This document shows, one piece after another, positions 33,701 to 46,633 of a DNA stretch of 64,000 nt. A model generated the notes under the pieces. That model was not told the origin of the DNA, ran no database searches, and worked only from the letters and a program-made list of their open reading frames with translations. Origin of the DNA: Tetradesmus obliquus (taxonomy: Eukaryota; Chlorophyta; Chlorophyceae; Sphaeropleales; Scenedesmaceae). How positions within the stretch are numbered: the first letter of the stretch is position 1; every line of letters starts with the position of its first letter. The stretch lies in the NCBI GenBank assembly GCA_030272155.1, contig CP126194.1, positions 186,001-250,000 of the forward strand. The letters run 5' to 3'. The translations under genes were made by a program, and so were the position numbers.

Positions 33701-35211
33701 ATGGCACCAGCACATCGCCGGCGCCGTGCGGTGCGCACACACAGGAGCCCAACCAGCAGAGGAGCTGTCAGAAAGGTGAGCTTGCAGGGAGTGTCAATCA
33801 ACGACCTGCTGACAGCTGCTAGCTGTCTAGAGTGCAGCCAGCAGCCATATACATTCTAAGCCCTGCAGCAGCAGCAGCAGCGTGCTCAGCGCTGATCATC
33901 CCTAGGCCAGTTGCCAGCCGTACCCGTGCGCTGCTTGTTGTCACGGCATACAAACACCCTGTCCAGCCTGCTGCGCACCACATCCCACAAATCTGGCAGC
34001 CTCAGTGCATCAGCCATGACAGAGGCAGGTGTGATGTTCATGAATGTGTCACGCAGCGTCCGCTGCAGATCACGCGGTGATACATCTGCACCAGTCAGCT
34101 GGTAGGTGTTGTACAGATGGTTACGGAAGCTAGCCTTGAGGCTGCCGAATGCATGCTCAATGGGCTGGTTGAAGTCTGGGGAGTAGGGTGCAATTTGCAG
34201 CACCTGCTCTGGGCTGATGCCAACTGCAGCTAGGAGCTCTGCGGCATCTTGCCCGACATGAACACTGGGGTTGTCGAAGATGTACAGCGGCGTAGTGCCG
34301 CGCGTGCGCTGCTGTTGGTTAGCCTTCTCTGCAAGCTCCTTCATGCAGTGGACAAACTCCAGCTGTGTCATGCTCTTGGCCTTCACGTTCTTCTTCTTCT
34401 TCTGCCTCTTCAACTGCAGGTGCAGGTTTTGCCGGGTTGGCAGCGGAAAGCCTTGTTAGCAGCAGCGCAGCTGAATGTGGATGTGCAAGTGGATGATAAG
34501 GGACGCCCATTCATCAGGCTTGAGGCAGATGGGAAAAGCAGGCCCAGGATCATCAGCTTGGGGATACGCAAGCGGCCACTGCACTGGGCCATGACGGGTT
34601 GCCTGCCAGGTGTGCAGCACTTCAAGTTCTGCGAGCCGCGCGCTGCCGCAACTGAAGCAGCTCTGGAGTGCAAGCAGTGTGCATGTTTGATGCCTAATGT
34701 GGGTGGCACAGGCGCACGCAACATGCCTGCAAGTGAGGAGCAGCTGATGCGCAAGCTGTACAGGTTGGGAATATGTGACAGCATGTGCGCGCAAGTGGCA
34801 GTAGGGTGGTGGCGAGGCCGGGTCGATTTCTTGCATGCGCAGCGCAGCGTGCTGATTCAAGCAGATGGGACATGCCATGACACTGGTATGTATGACAACA
34901 GCACAGAGAAGCTGTTGCAGCGCAACGTTGCCTTCTGTGCTGCTGCGTATGCCAAGTTCCTGCCAGCAGGCGGCAGTGTGCTGCGGGTGCGCACATGTGA
35001 AAGTGACTGGCAGGATTCCCTGGAGACTGGTTTCCAGCTTGCTGCTGGGGGTGGTGTCATTGTGCTGTCACCAAGCTACTCTGTTGTTATGGTCAGCGCA
35101 GGCCGCGGTGTGCAGCGCGCCTTCCCTGAGGCACTGCGAGATGCACTGCCACGTTGTGTGTACACAGAACGCAACAGCTGGCATGTCCTTCAATGGCGCG
35201 CATCTAACTAA
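33701..35211 (+). CDS. Vsr/EDxHD-like nuclease, copy 9
   Basis: Exon 1 33701-33775, exon 2 34420-35211. Confidence 0.7.
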
Positions 35212-36107
35212 TAGCAGCACACACTCACATAGTATGGTGTGTTGGGGTTGCCAACGTGGTCAATGTTGTCTGTTGTGCCGGTGGTGAACTTGCAGTAGAC
35301 AGCGCCGTGCACCGCGTTGACGGCGCACACAAAGTGTAGCTTGACTGGTTTGTTGTCCTGGCCCTTGCGCATCCACTTGCATGGTAGCACAGCATGTACG
35401 TTTGCATCATGTGCATCGCAATACACCTTGATGGCGCCGCCTGCTAGGTTGGACATCCAGAGTTTGCACTCATCAACAAAATAAATTCTGCTCAGCAAGT
35501 CTGGCTCATCCTGGAACATCTTGTAGAGCCTCTCTGCTGCAGCCTTTCTCCTGTCTTTCTGCTTGTCTGTCAGGTCCATCTTTACATCTATTCTTCTGCG
35601 CACCAGGTTGGGGTCGACAGCTTTCATGCGCTTCAGCAGTTGCTTGGGCCTGATGTTGTACTTCCTGCATAGGCCACCCAGGTACTCATTTTCCTGACAA
35701 GCAAGTTTGATTGATGTCCACCATACATGCACGTCGACTTTCTTCTTTGCTTCTGCACTTGGGTAGGCCTTGACTACCTTGCCAGCTTTGAATGTTTCAC
35801 TGGCCTTTAATGCCACGTCATCTGGGACTTTTGGGGGTCTGCCCTTGTGCTTGGGAGTTGCCACCGTGCCATACTGCTTGAAGTTCTTGTAGTGGGTCAT
35901 GCAGAAGGAATTCAGGTCCTGTTTGATTTGAGCAGCATGCTTAGGATAGTGTACTCTGTAATAGCCTGCCGCGCCCTTTGGACTGCCGGCGATGGCTAGC
36001 ATCGTGAGCACCGCCACCACCGCCGCCACCCGCGCGCCCGTTGACTTGCGGTTGCTCTCCCATCCCAAAGGGTGCTTGCGCACCATGGACAGCCACCCTG
36101 CAGCCAT
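33886..36107 (-). CDS. Tc1/mariner-type transposase, copy 9
   Basis: Exon 1 36107-35229, exon 2 34413-33886. Two tandem inserts lie upstream, making this the copy with the most altered 5' region. Confidence 0.83.
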
Positions 36108-36216
36108 GGATTCAAAACATATGCAGGCGTCAGCTGTGCTTCTGCTAGCAGTGCAAACAGAAATAACATGTCAGGTCAACCTAATGTTTGCAGCAACCTG
36201 GGGTTTGACCAGCCTT

Positions 36217-36939
36217 CACTAGGCACTGGTACGAAAGTAGCGCAAAGGCAGCATACTCATTGAATGCAACTTTCAACAACGAATCTAAATCAAATTGAGC
36301 CACTATATGGGGTGCTGTGTAACTTGAGTAAAGTGCTTGCAAACCACCTGCTGCGCCCCGACTCTTTGAATTTTCGCGGGTCTGTTATCTGCTGCTTTCT
36401 GCTGCTATAGGGCGCTGCTGCCTGCACATATGTATTCATGTAACCGGTTCTACTTCTGGGCAGCACTTGCTGGCTGATCAGGCTCTGCAGTTGTGGTGTG
36501 CCAAGTGCCCTGCCGCTGTTGTTGCGGTCTGCTGTCTGGCCCTGTACGTTGTGCGCTGCGCTGCTGCTGCTAATCTTGTTGCGGATCACCGATCGACGTT
36601 TCAGCATTACAGGCAGCTGCTGCGCGTGTGCAGCTAGGGTGGTTGAGCACAGTTGGTTGAGTGCTGCCATTCCACACACTCTCCTGCAGACATTCATCTT
36701 GTGTGATCACGCTGAATTCTGGAGCTGAAAAGAACTAGCAGTTTGGAGCGGGCGCTGCAAGCAGGTGAGGTGCCTGCAGGACAGCTGACATGCAAGCAAA
36801 CCAAGGCAGCAGGTTCAGCAGCTGTGCCTTGCTGTACCTACCACAAGCAGCAGGTTGCTGTGCCAGCATGGCTTTCTGTTTGTGTGCTATGTGGCTTTGT
36901 CTCATATCTGGGATGCTAGGTTCGTACCCTACCCCACTG
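36217..36939. mobile_element. 723-bp element, first of a head-to-tail pair
   Basis: The left flank is CCTT. The right end CCCCACTG abuts the next copy's CACTAGG with no extra base. Confidence 0.72.
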
Positions 36940-37662
36940 CACTAGGCACTGGTACGAAAGTAGCGCAAAGGCAGCATACTCATTGAATGCAACTTTCAAC
37001 AACGAATCTAAATCAAATTGAGCCACTATATGGGGTGCTGTGTAACTTGAGTAAAGTGCTTGCAAACCACCTGCTGCGCCCCGACTCTTTGAATTTTCGC
37101 GGGTCTGTTATCTGCTGCTTTCTGCTGCTATAGGGCGCTGCTGCCTGCACATATGTATTCATGTAACCGGTTCTACTTCTGGGCAGCACTTGCTGGCTGA
37201 TCAGGCTCTGCAGTTGTGGTGTGCCAAGTGCCCTGCCGCTGTTGTTGCGGTCTGCTGTCTGGCCCTGTACGTTGTGCGCTGCGCTGCTGCTGCTAATCTT
37301 GTTGCGGATCACCGATCGACGTTTCAGCATTACAGGCAGCTGCTGCGCGTGTGCAGCTAGGGTGGTTGAGCACAGTTGGTTGAGTGCTGCCATTCCACAC
37401 ACTCTCCTGCAGACATTCATCTTGTGTGATCACGCTGAATTCTGGAGCTGAAAAGAACTAGCAGTTTGGAGCGGGCGCTGCAAGCAGGTGAGGTGCCTGC
37501 AGGACAGCTGACATGCAAGCAAACCAAGGCAGCAGGTTCAGCAGCTGTGCCTTGCTGTACCTACCACAAGCAGCAGGTTGCTGTGCCAGCATGGCTTTCT
37601 GTTTGTGTGCTATGTGGCTTTGTCTCATATCTGGGATGCTAGGTTCGTACCCTACCCCACTG
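36940..37662. mobile_element. 723-bp element, second of a head-to-tail pair
   Basis: It begins directly at CACTAGG and ends CCCCACTG before AAGG. The exact 723-bp period fixes the element's boundaries. Confidence 0.72.
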
Positions 37663-38733
37663 AAGGCAAAAATGCACATCTTCCTTTGCTGCAGCAGTTC
37701 TCAGCCTGCATTGCAATCCTGCTGCTGCTGTTTCTGGGCAAAGTTGATGAATTGCCTGCCCACCTGTTTATGTTATAGCAGGCCTGCTGCAGCTGCTGCT
37801 GGTGGTGCAGCTGTCCCAAATCCTGCATTACTGTTGTTTGCAATTGCTGGGACCTGCCTGGCCAGCAGCACATTCAGCAGCAGACAGCAGAGTGCAGCTC
37901 AGAGGAGGGTGCTGTCACCTGCTGTAGCCTCTGTTTTTCGAATGCACACTTTGCCAGGCAAGACAGCAGCAGCAGCAGCCTGGTGGTCATGCAGTGCTGC
38001 TGCTAAATTTTCAAAAGCACATTCAGAGCACAGCCTTGTCTTGAAAGACGTTTTAAAAGCAATCCGAATTGTCTGCTGTTGCTGCCGCAGCACGATCGAG
38101 CTGGCGTAGCCTGCACAGGTGTCTTGGACTCACTGGCTCCGTGACCAGGCTGGCTGCCCGGCGTCTTACCGGAGAAAATTCTCGGCCCAGTAAGATGTAA
38201 GAATCAGCTATTATGTATGAGGATAAGTTTGCAGCGTGACAGCTGTCTGCATCGAGAGTGGCTGATTCGGCAGCACTTCCCCGTCACGGATTACCTGACT
38301 CAAACACAGCTTTCTCCTGCCGTGCGTCAGCTCAATTTAATTCTTGAATAGATGTTATTACAATGCCAAGAGTGCAGCGACATCAATGCATCCTGCTTGG
38401 TAGGGCAACCGTTGAGACAAGTAACGTGTGGTTCAGTAGCTGGAGCTGCATGAAGCACATGTTAGCACGTACAATAATTAATTTCAACCGTAACAAGTAC
38501 AATCATTCACGCACATCGGCTCAACTCGCCTGCATGTGAACTGCCCATCAACAGCACTGCTGCCCTGGCAGAACTGCCTTGCCACGCGCCCGCGCTTTTC
38601 ACTCTGGGCCAGTCTATGCACCAATACACCATCTGACAATTATTATCAGATAACAATCTATCAACTAATCATGCCTGTGGCTGTCCATGCTGGCATACAG
38701 TTGAAAACAAAGACATAACCACCCAGCTACAGC

Positions 38734-40244
38734 ATGGCACCAGCACATCGCCGGCGCCGTGCGGTGCGCACACACAGGAGCCCAACCAGCAGAGGAGCTG
38801 TCAGAAAGGTGAGCTTGCAGGGAGTGTCAATCAACGACCTGCTGACAGCTGCTAGCTGTCTAGAGTGCAGCCAGCAGCCATATACATTCTAAGCCCTGCA
38901 GCAGCAGCAGCAGCGTGCTCAGCGCTGATCATCCCTAGGCCAGTTGCCAGCCGTACCCGTGCGCTGCTTGTTGTCACGGCATACAAACACCCTGTCCAGC
39001 CTGCTGCGCACCACATCCCACAAATCTGGCAGCCTCAGTGCATCAGCCATGACAGAGGCAGGTGTGATGTTCATGAATGTGTCACGCAGCGTCCGCTGCA
39101 GATCACGCGGTGATACATCTGCACCAGTCAGCTGGTAGGTGTTGTACAGATGGTTACGGAAGCTAGCCTTGAGGCTGCCGAATGCATGCTCAATGGGCTG
39201 GTTGAAGTCTGGGGAGTAGGGTGCAATTTGCAGCACCTGCTCTGGGCTGATGCCAACTGCAGCTAGGAGCTCTGCGGCATCTTGCCCGACATGAACACTG
39301 GGGTTGTCGAAGATGTACAGCGGCGTAGTGCCGCGCGTGCGCTGCTGTTGGTTAGCCTTCTCTGCAAGCTCCTTCATGCAGTGGACAAACTCCAGCTGTG
39401 TCATGCTCTTGGCCTTCACGTTCTTCTTCTTCTTCTGCCTCTTCAACTGCAGGTGCAGGTTTTGCCGGGTTGGCAGCGGAAAGCCTTGTTAGCAGCAGCG
39501 CAGCTGAATGTGGATGTGCAAGTGGATGATAAGGGACGCCCATTCATCAGGCTTGAGGCAGATGGGAAAAGCAGGCCCAGGATCATCAGCTTGGGGATAC
39601 GCAAGCGGCCACTGCACTGGGCCATGACGGGTTGCCTGCCAGGTGTGCAGCACTTCAAGTTCTGCGAGCCGCGCGCTGCCGCAACTGAAGCAGCTCTGGA
39701 GTGCAAGCAGTGTGCATGTTTGATGCCTAATGTGGGTGGCACAGGCGCACGCAACATGCCTGCAAGTGAGGAGCAGCTGATGCGCAAGCTGTACAGGTTG
39801 GGAATATGTGACAGCATGTGCGCGCAAGTGGCAGTAGGGTGGTGGCGAGGCCGGGTCGATTTCTTGCATGCGCAGCGCAGCGTGCTGATTCAAGCAGATG
39901 GGACATGCCATGACACTGGTATGTATGACAACAGCACAGAGAAGCTGTTGCAGCGCAACGTTGCCTTCTGTGCTGCTGCGTATGCCAAGTTCCTGCCAGC
40001 AGGCGGCAGTGTGCTGCGGGTGCGCACATGTGAAAGTGACTGGCAGGATTCCCTGGAGACTGGTTTCCAGCTTGCTGCTGGGGGTGGTGTCATTGTGCTG
40101 TCACCAAGCTACTCTGTTGTTATGGTCAGCGCAGGCCGCGGTGTGCAGCGCGCCTTCCCTGAGGCACTGCGAGATGCACTGCCACGTTGTGTGTACACAG
40201 AACGCAACAGCTGGCATGTCCTTCAATGGCGCGCATCTAACTAA
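38734..40244 (+). CDS. Vsr/EDxHD-like nuclease, copy 10
   Basis: Exon 1 38734-38808, exon 2 39453-40244. Confidence 0.7.
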
Positions 40245-41140
40245 TAGCAGCACACACTCACATAGTATGGTGTGTTGGGGTTGCCAACGTGGTCAATGTT
40301 GTCTGTTGTGCCGGTGGTGAACTTGCAGTAGACAGCGCCGTGCACCGCGTTGACGGCGCACACAAAGTGTAGCTTGACTGGTTTGTTGTCCTGGCCCTTG
40401 CGCATCCACTTGCATGGTAGCACAGCATGTACGTTTGCATCATGTGCATCGCAATACACCTTGATGGCGCCGCCTGCTAGGTTGGACATCCAGAGTTTGC
40501 ACTCATCAACAAAATAAATTCTGCTCAGCAAGTCTGGCTCATCCTGGAACATCTTGTAGAGCCTCTCTGCTGCAGCCTTTCTCCTGTCTTTCTGCTTGTC
40601 TGTCAGGTCCATCTTTACATCTATTCTTCTGCGCACCAGGTTGGGGTCGACAGCTTTCATGCGCTTCAGCAGTTGCTTGGGCCTGATGTTGTACTTCCTG
40701 CATAGGCCACCCAGGTACTCATTTTCCTGACAAGCAAGTTTGATTGATGTCCACCATACATGCACGTCGACTTTCTTCTTTGCTTCTGCACTTGGGTAGG
40801 CCTTGACTACCTTGCCAGCTTTGAATGTTTCACTGGCCTTTAATGCCACGTCATCTGGGACTTTTGGGGGTCTGCCCTTGTGCTTGGGAGTTGCCACCGT
40901 GCCATACTGCTTGAAGTTCTTGTAGTGGGTCATGCAGAAGGAATTCAGGTCCTGTTTGATTTGAGCAGCATGCTTAGGATAGTGTACTCTGTAATAGCCT
41001 GCCGCGCCCTTTGGACTGCCGGCGATGGCTAGCATCGTGAGCACCGCCACCACCGCCGCCACCCGCGCGCCCGTTGACTTGCGGTTGCTCTCCCATCCCA
41101 AAGGGTGCTTGCGCACCATGGACAGCCACCCTGCAGCCAT
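38919..41140 (-). CDS. Tc1/mariner-type transposase, copy 10
   Basis: Exon 1 41140-40262, exon 2 39446-38919. The upstream site is empty (central A). Confidence 0.83.
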
Positions 41141-42323
41141 GGATTCAAAACATATGCAGGCGTCAGCTGTGCTTCTGCTAGCAGTGCAAACAGAAATAAC
41201 ATGTCAGGTCAACCTAATGTTTGCAGCAACCTGGGGTTTGACCAGCCTTCAGAAGGCAAAAATGCACATCTTCCTTTGCTGCAGCAGTTCTCAGCCTGCA
41301 TTGCAATCCTGCTGCTGCTGTTTCTGGGCAAAGTTGATGAATTGCCTGCCCACCTGTTTATGTTATAGCAGGCCTGCTGCAGCTGCTGCTGGTGGTGCAG
41401 CTGTCCCAAATCCTGCATTACTGTTGTTTGCAATTGCTGGGACCTGCCTGGCCAGCAGCACATTCAGCAGCAGACAGCAGAGTGCAGCTCAGAGGAGGGT
41501 GCTGTCACCTGCTGTAGCCTCTGTTTTTCGAATGCACACTTTGCCAGGCAAGACAGCAGCAGCAGCAGCCTGGTGGTCATGCAGTGCTGCTGCTAAATTT
41601 TCAAAAGCACATTCAGAGCACAGCCTTGTCTTGAAAGACGTTTTAAAAGCAATCCGAATTGTCTGCTGTTGCTGCCGCAGCACGATCGAGCTGGCGTAGC
41701 CTGCACAGGTGTCTTGGACTCACTGGCTCCGTGACCAGGCTGGCTGCCCGGCGTCTTACCGGAGAAAATTCTCGGCCCAGTAAGATGTAAGAATCAGCTA
41801 TTATGTATGAGGATAAGTTTGCAGCGTGACAGCTGTCTGCATCGAGAGTGGCTGATTCGGCAGCACTTCCCCGTCACGGATTACCTGACTCAAACACAGC
41901 TTTCTCCTGCCGTGCGTCAGCTCAATTTAATTCTTGAATAGATGTTATTACAATGCCAAGAGTGCAGCGACATCAATGCATCCTGCTTGGTAGGGCAACC
42001 GTTGAGACAAGTAACGTGTGGTTCAGTAGCTGGAGCTGCATGAAGCACATGTTAGCACGTACAATAATTAATTTCAACCGTAACAAGTACAATCATTCAC
42101 GCACATCGGCTCAACTCGCCTGCATGTGAACTGCCCATCAACAGCACTGCTGCCCTGGCAGAACTGCCTTGCCACGCGCCCGCGCTTTTCACTCTGGGCC
42201 AGTCTATGCACCAATACACCATCTGACAATTATTATCAGATAACAATCTATCAACTAATCATGCCTGTGGCTGTCCATGCTGGCATACAGTTGAAAACAA
42301 AGACATAACCACCCAGCTACAGC
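41141..42323. other. Intergenic spacer, empty-site type A
   Basis: 1,183 bp with the palindrome at 41245-41257. Confidence 0.6.
41245..41257. repeat. Empty insertion site palindrome, central A
   Basis: GCCTTC-A-GAAGGC. Confidence 0.75.
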
Positions 42324-43834
42324 ATGGCACCAGCACATCGCCGGCGCCGTGCGGTGCGCACACACAGGAGCCCAACCAGCAGAGGAGCTGTCAGAAAGGT
42401 GAGCTTGCAGGGAGTGTCAATCAACGACCTGCTGACAGCTGCTAGCTGTCTAGAGTGCAGCCAGCAGCCATATACATTCTAAGCCCTGCAGCAGCAGCAG
42501 CAGCGTGCTCAGCGCTGATCATCCCTAGGCCAGTTGCCAGCCGTACCCGTGCGCTGCTTGTTGTCACGGCATACAAACACCCTGTCCAGCCTGCTGCGCA
42601 CCACATCCCACAAATCTGGCAGCCTCAGTGCATCAGCCATGACAGAGGCAGGTGTGATGTTCATGAATGTGTCACGCAGCGTCCGCTGCAGATCACGCGG
42701 TGATACATCTGCACCAGTCAGCTGGTAGGTGTTGTACAGATGGTTACGGAAGCTAGCCTTGAGGCTGCCGAATGCATGCTCAATGGGCTGGTTGAAGTCT
42801 GGGGAGTAGGGTGCAATTTGCAGCACCTGCTCTGGGCTGATGCCAACTGCAGCTAGGAGCTCTGCGGCATCTTGCCCGACATGAACACTGGGGTTGTCGA
42901 AGATGTACAGCGGCGTAGTGCCGCGCGTGCGCTGCTGTTGGTTAGCCTTCTCTGCAAGCTCCTTCATGCAGTGGACAAACTCCAGCTGTGTCATGCTCTT
43001 GGCCTTCACGTTCTTCTTCTTCTTCTGCCTCTTCAACTGCAGGTGCAGGTTTTGCCGGGTTGGCAGCGGAAAGCCTTGTTAGCAGCAGCGCAGCTGAATG
43101 TGGATGTGCAAGTGGATGATAAGGGACGCCCATTCATCAGGCTTGAGGCAGATGGGAAAAGCAGGCCCAGGATCATCAGCTTGGGGATACGCAAGCGGCC
43201 ACTGCACTGGGCCATGACGGGTTGCCTGCCAGGTGTGCAGCACTTCAAGTTCTGCGAGCCGCGCGCTGCCGCAACTGAAGCAGCTCTGGAGTGCAAGCAG
43301 TGTGCATGTTTGATGCCTAATGTGGGTGGCACAGGCGCACGCAACATGCCTGCAAGTGAGGAGCAGCTGATGCGCAAGCTGTACAGGTTGGGAATATGTG
43401 ACAGCATGTGCGCGCAAGTGGCAGTAGGGTGGTGGCGAGGCCGGGTCGATTTCTTGCATGCGCAGCGCAGCGTGCTGATTCAAGCAGATGGGACATGCCA
43501 TGACACTGGTATGTATGACAACAGCACAGAGAAGCTGTTGCAGCGCAACGTTGCCTTCTGTGCTGCTGCGTATGCCAAGTTCCTGCCAGCAGGCGGCAGT
43601 GTGCTGCGGGTGCGCACATGTGAAAGTGACTGGCAGGATTCCCTGGAGACTGGTTTCCAGCTTGCTGCTGGGGGTGGTGTCATTGTGCTGTCACCAAGCT
43701 ACTCTGTTGTTATGGTCAGCGCAGGCCGCGGTGTGCAGCGCGCCTTCCCTGAGGCACTGCGAGATGCACTGCCACGTTGTGTGTACACAGAACGCAACAG
43801 CTGGCATGTCCTTCAATGGCGCGCATCTAACTAA
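42324..43834 (+). CDS. Vsr/EDxHD-like nuclease, copy 11
   Basis: Exon 1 42324-42398, exon 2 43043-43834. Confidence 0.7.
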
Positions 43835-44730
43835 TAGCAGCACACACTCACATAGTATGGTGTGTTGGGGTTGCCAACGTGGTCAATGTTGTCTGTTGTG
43901 CCGGTGGTGAACTTGCAGTAGACAGCGCCGTGCACCGCGTTGACGGCGCACACAAAGTGTAGCTTGACTGGTTTGTTGTCCTGGCCCTTGCGCATCCACT
44001 TGCATGGTAGCACAGCATGTACGTTTGCATCATGTGCATCGCAATACACCTTGATGGCGCCGCCTGCTAGGTTGGACATCCAGAGTTTGCACTCATCAAC
44101 AAAATAAATTCTGCTCAGCAAGTCTGGCTCATCCTGGAACATCTTGTAGAGCCTCTCTGCTGCAGCCTTTCTCCTGTCTTTCTGCTTGTCTGTCAGGTCC
44201 ATCTTTACATCTATTCTTCTGCGCACCAGGTTGGGGTCGACAGCTTTCATGCGCTTCAGCAGTTGCTTGGGCCTGATGTTGTACTTCCTGCATAGGCCAC
44301 CCAGGTACTCATTTTCCTGACAAGCAAGTTTGATTGATGTCCACCATACATGCACGTCGACTTTCTTCTTTGCTTCTGCACTTGGGTAGGCCTTGACTAC
44401 CTTGCCAGCTTTGAATGTTTCACTGGCCTTTAATGCCACGTCATCTGGGACTTTTGGGGGTCTGCCCTTGTGCTTGGGAGTTGCCACCGTGCCATACTGC
44501 TTGAAGTTCTTGTAGTGGGTCATGCAGAAGGAATTCAGGTCCTGTTTGATTTGAGCAGCATGCTTAGGATAGTGTACTCTGTAATAGCCTGCCGCGCCCT
44601 TTGGACTGCCGGCGATGGCTAGCATCGTGAGCACCGCCACCACCGCCGCCACCCGCGCGCCCGTTGACTTGCGGTTGCTCTCCCATCCCAAAGGGTGCTT
44701 GCGCACCATGGACAGCCACCCTGCAGCCAT
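42509..44730 (-). CDS. Tc1/mariner-type transposase, copy 11
   Basis: Exon 1 44730-43852, exon 2 43036-42509. One insert lies upstream. Confidence 0.83.
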
Positions 44731-46633
44731 GGATTCAAAACATATGCAGGCGTCAGCTGTGCTTCTGCTAGCAGTGCAAACAGAAATAACATGTCAGGTC
44801 AACCTAATGTTTGCAGCAACCTGGGGTTTGACCAGCCTTCACTAGGCACTGGTACGAAAGTAGCGCAAAGGCAGCATACTCATTGAATGCAACTTTCAAC
44901 AACGAATCTAAATCAAATTGAGCCACTATATGGGGTGCTGTGTAACTTGAGTAAAGTGCTTGCAAACCACCTGCTGCGCCCCGACTCTTTGAATTTTCGC
45001 GGGTCTGTTATCTGCTGCTTTCTGCTGCTATAGGGCGCTGCTGCCTGCACATATGTATTCATGTAACCGGTTCTACTTCTGGGCAGCACTTGCTGGCTGA
45101 TCAGGCTCTGCAGTTGTGGTGTGCCAAGTGCCCTGCCGCTGTTGTTGCGGTCTGCTGTCTGGCCCTGTACGTTGTGCGCTGCGCTGCTGCTGCTAATCTT
45201 GTTGCGGATCACCGATCGACGTTTCAGCATTACAGGCAGCTGCTGCGCGTGTGCAGCTAGGGTGGTTGAGCACAGTTGGTTGAGTGCTGCCATTCCACAC
45301 ACTCTCCTGCAGACATTCATCTTGTGTGATCACGCTGAATTCTGGAGCTGAAAAGAACTAGCAGTTTGGAGCGGGCGCTGCAAGCAGGTGAGGTGCCTGC
45401 AGGACAGCTGACATGCAAGCAAACCAAGGCAGCAGGTTCAGCAGCTGTGCCTTGCTGTACCTACCACAAGCAGCAGGTTGCTGTGCCAGCATGGCTTTCT
45501 GTTTGTGTGCTATGTGGCTTTGTCTCATATCTGGGATGCTAGGTTCGTACCCTACCCCACTGAAGGCAAAAATGCACATCTTCCTTTGCTGCAGCAGTTC
45601 TCAGCCTGCATTGCAATCCTGCTGCTGCTGTTTCTGGGCAAAGTTGATGAATTGCCTGCCCACCTGTTTATGTTATAGCAGGCCTGCTGCAGCTGCTGCT
45701 GGTGGTGCAGCTGTCCCAAATCCTGCATTACTGTTGTTTGCAATTGCTGGGACCTGCCTGGCCAGCAGCACATTCAGCAGCAGACAGCAGAGTGCAGCTC
45801 AGAGGAGGGTGCTGTCACCTGCTGTAGCCTCTGTTTTTCGAATGCACACTTTGCCAGGCAAGACAGCAGCAGCAGCAGCCTGGTGGTCATGCAGTGCTGC
45901 TGCTAAATTTTCAAAAGCACATTCAGAGCACAGCCTTGTCTTGAAAGACGTTTTAAAAGCAATCCGAATTGTCTGCTGTTGCTGCCGCAGCACGATCGAG
46001 CTGGCGTAGCCTGCACAGGTGTCTTGGACTCACTGGCTCCGTGACCAGGCTGGCTGCCCGGCGTCTTACCGGAGAAAATTCTCGGCCCAGTAAGATGTAA
46101 GAATCAGCTATTATGTATGAGGATAAGTTTGCAGCGTGACAGCTGTCTGCATCGAGAGTGGCTGATTCGGCAGCACTTCCCCGTCACGGATTACCTGACT
46201 CAAACACAGCTTTCTCCTGCCGTGCGTCAGCTCAATTTAATTCTTGAATAGATGTTATTACAATGCCAAGAGTGCAGCGACATCAATGCATCCTGCTTGG
46301 TAGGGCAACCGTTGAGACAAGTAACGTGTGGTTCAGTAGCTGGAGCTGCATGAAGCACATGTTAGCACGTACAATAATTAATTTCAACCGTAACAAGTAC
46401 AATCATTCACGCACATCGGCTCAACTCGCCTGCATGTGAACTGCCCATCAACAGCACTGCTGCCCTGGCAGAACTGCCTTGCCACGCGCCCGCGCTTTTC
46501 ACTCTGGGCCAGTCTATGCACCAATACACCATCTGACAATTATTATCAGATAACAATCTATCAACTAATCATGCCTGTGGCTGTCCATGCTGGCATACAG
46601 TTGAAAACAAAGACATAACCACCCAGCTACAGC
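44731..46633. other. Intergenic spacer carrying one 723-bp insert
   Basis: 1,903 bp with the insert at 44840-45562. Confidence 0.6.
44840..45562. mobile_element. 723-bp non-autonomous element, copy 6
   Basis: Single insert with the standard ends and flanks. The next spacer is also occupied. Confidence 0.7.

Larger units (their letters stand above)
36108..38733. other. Intergenic spacer carrying two tandem 723-bp inserts
   Basis: 2,626 bp, the only double-insert spacer in the window. The remainder resumes at 37663. Confidence 0.6.
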
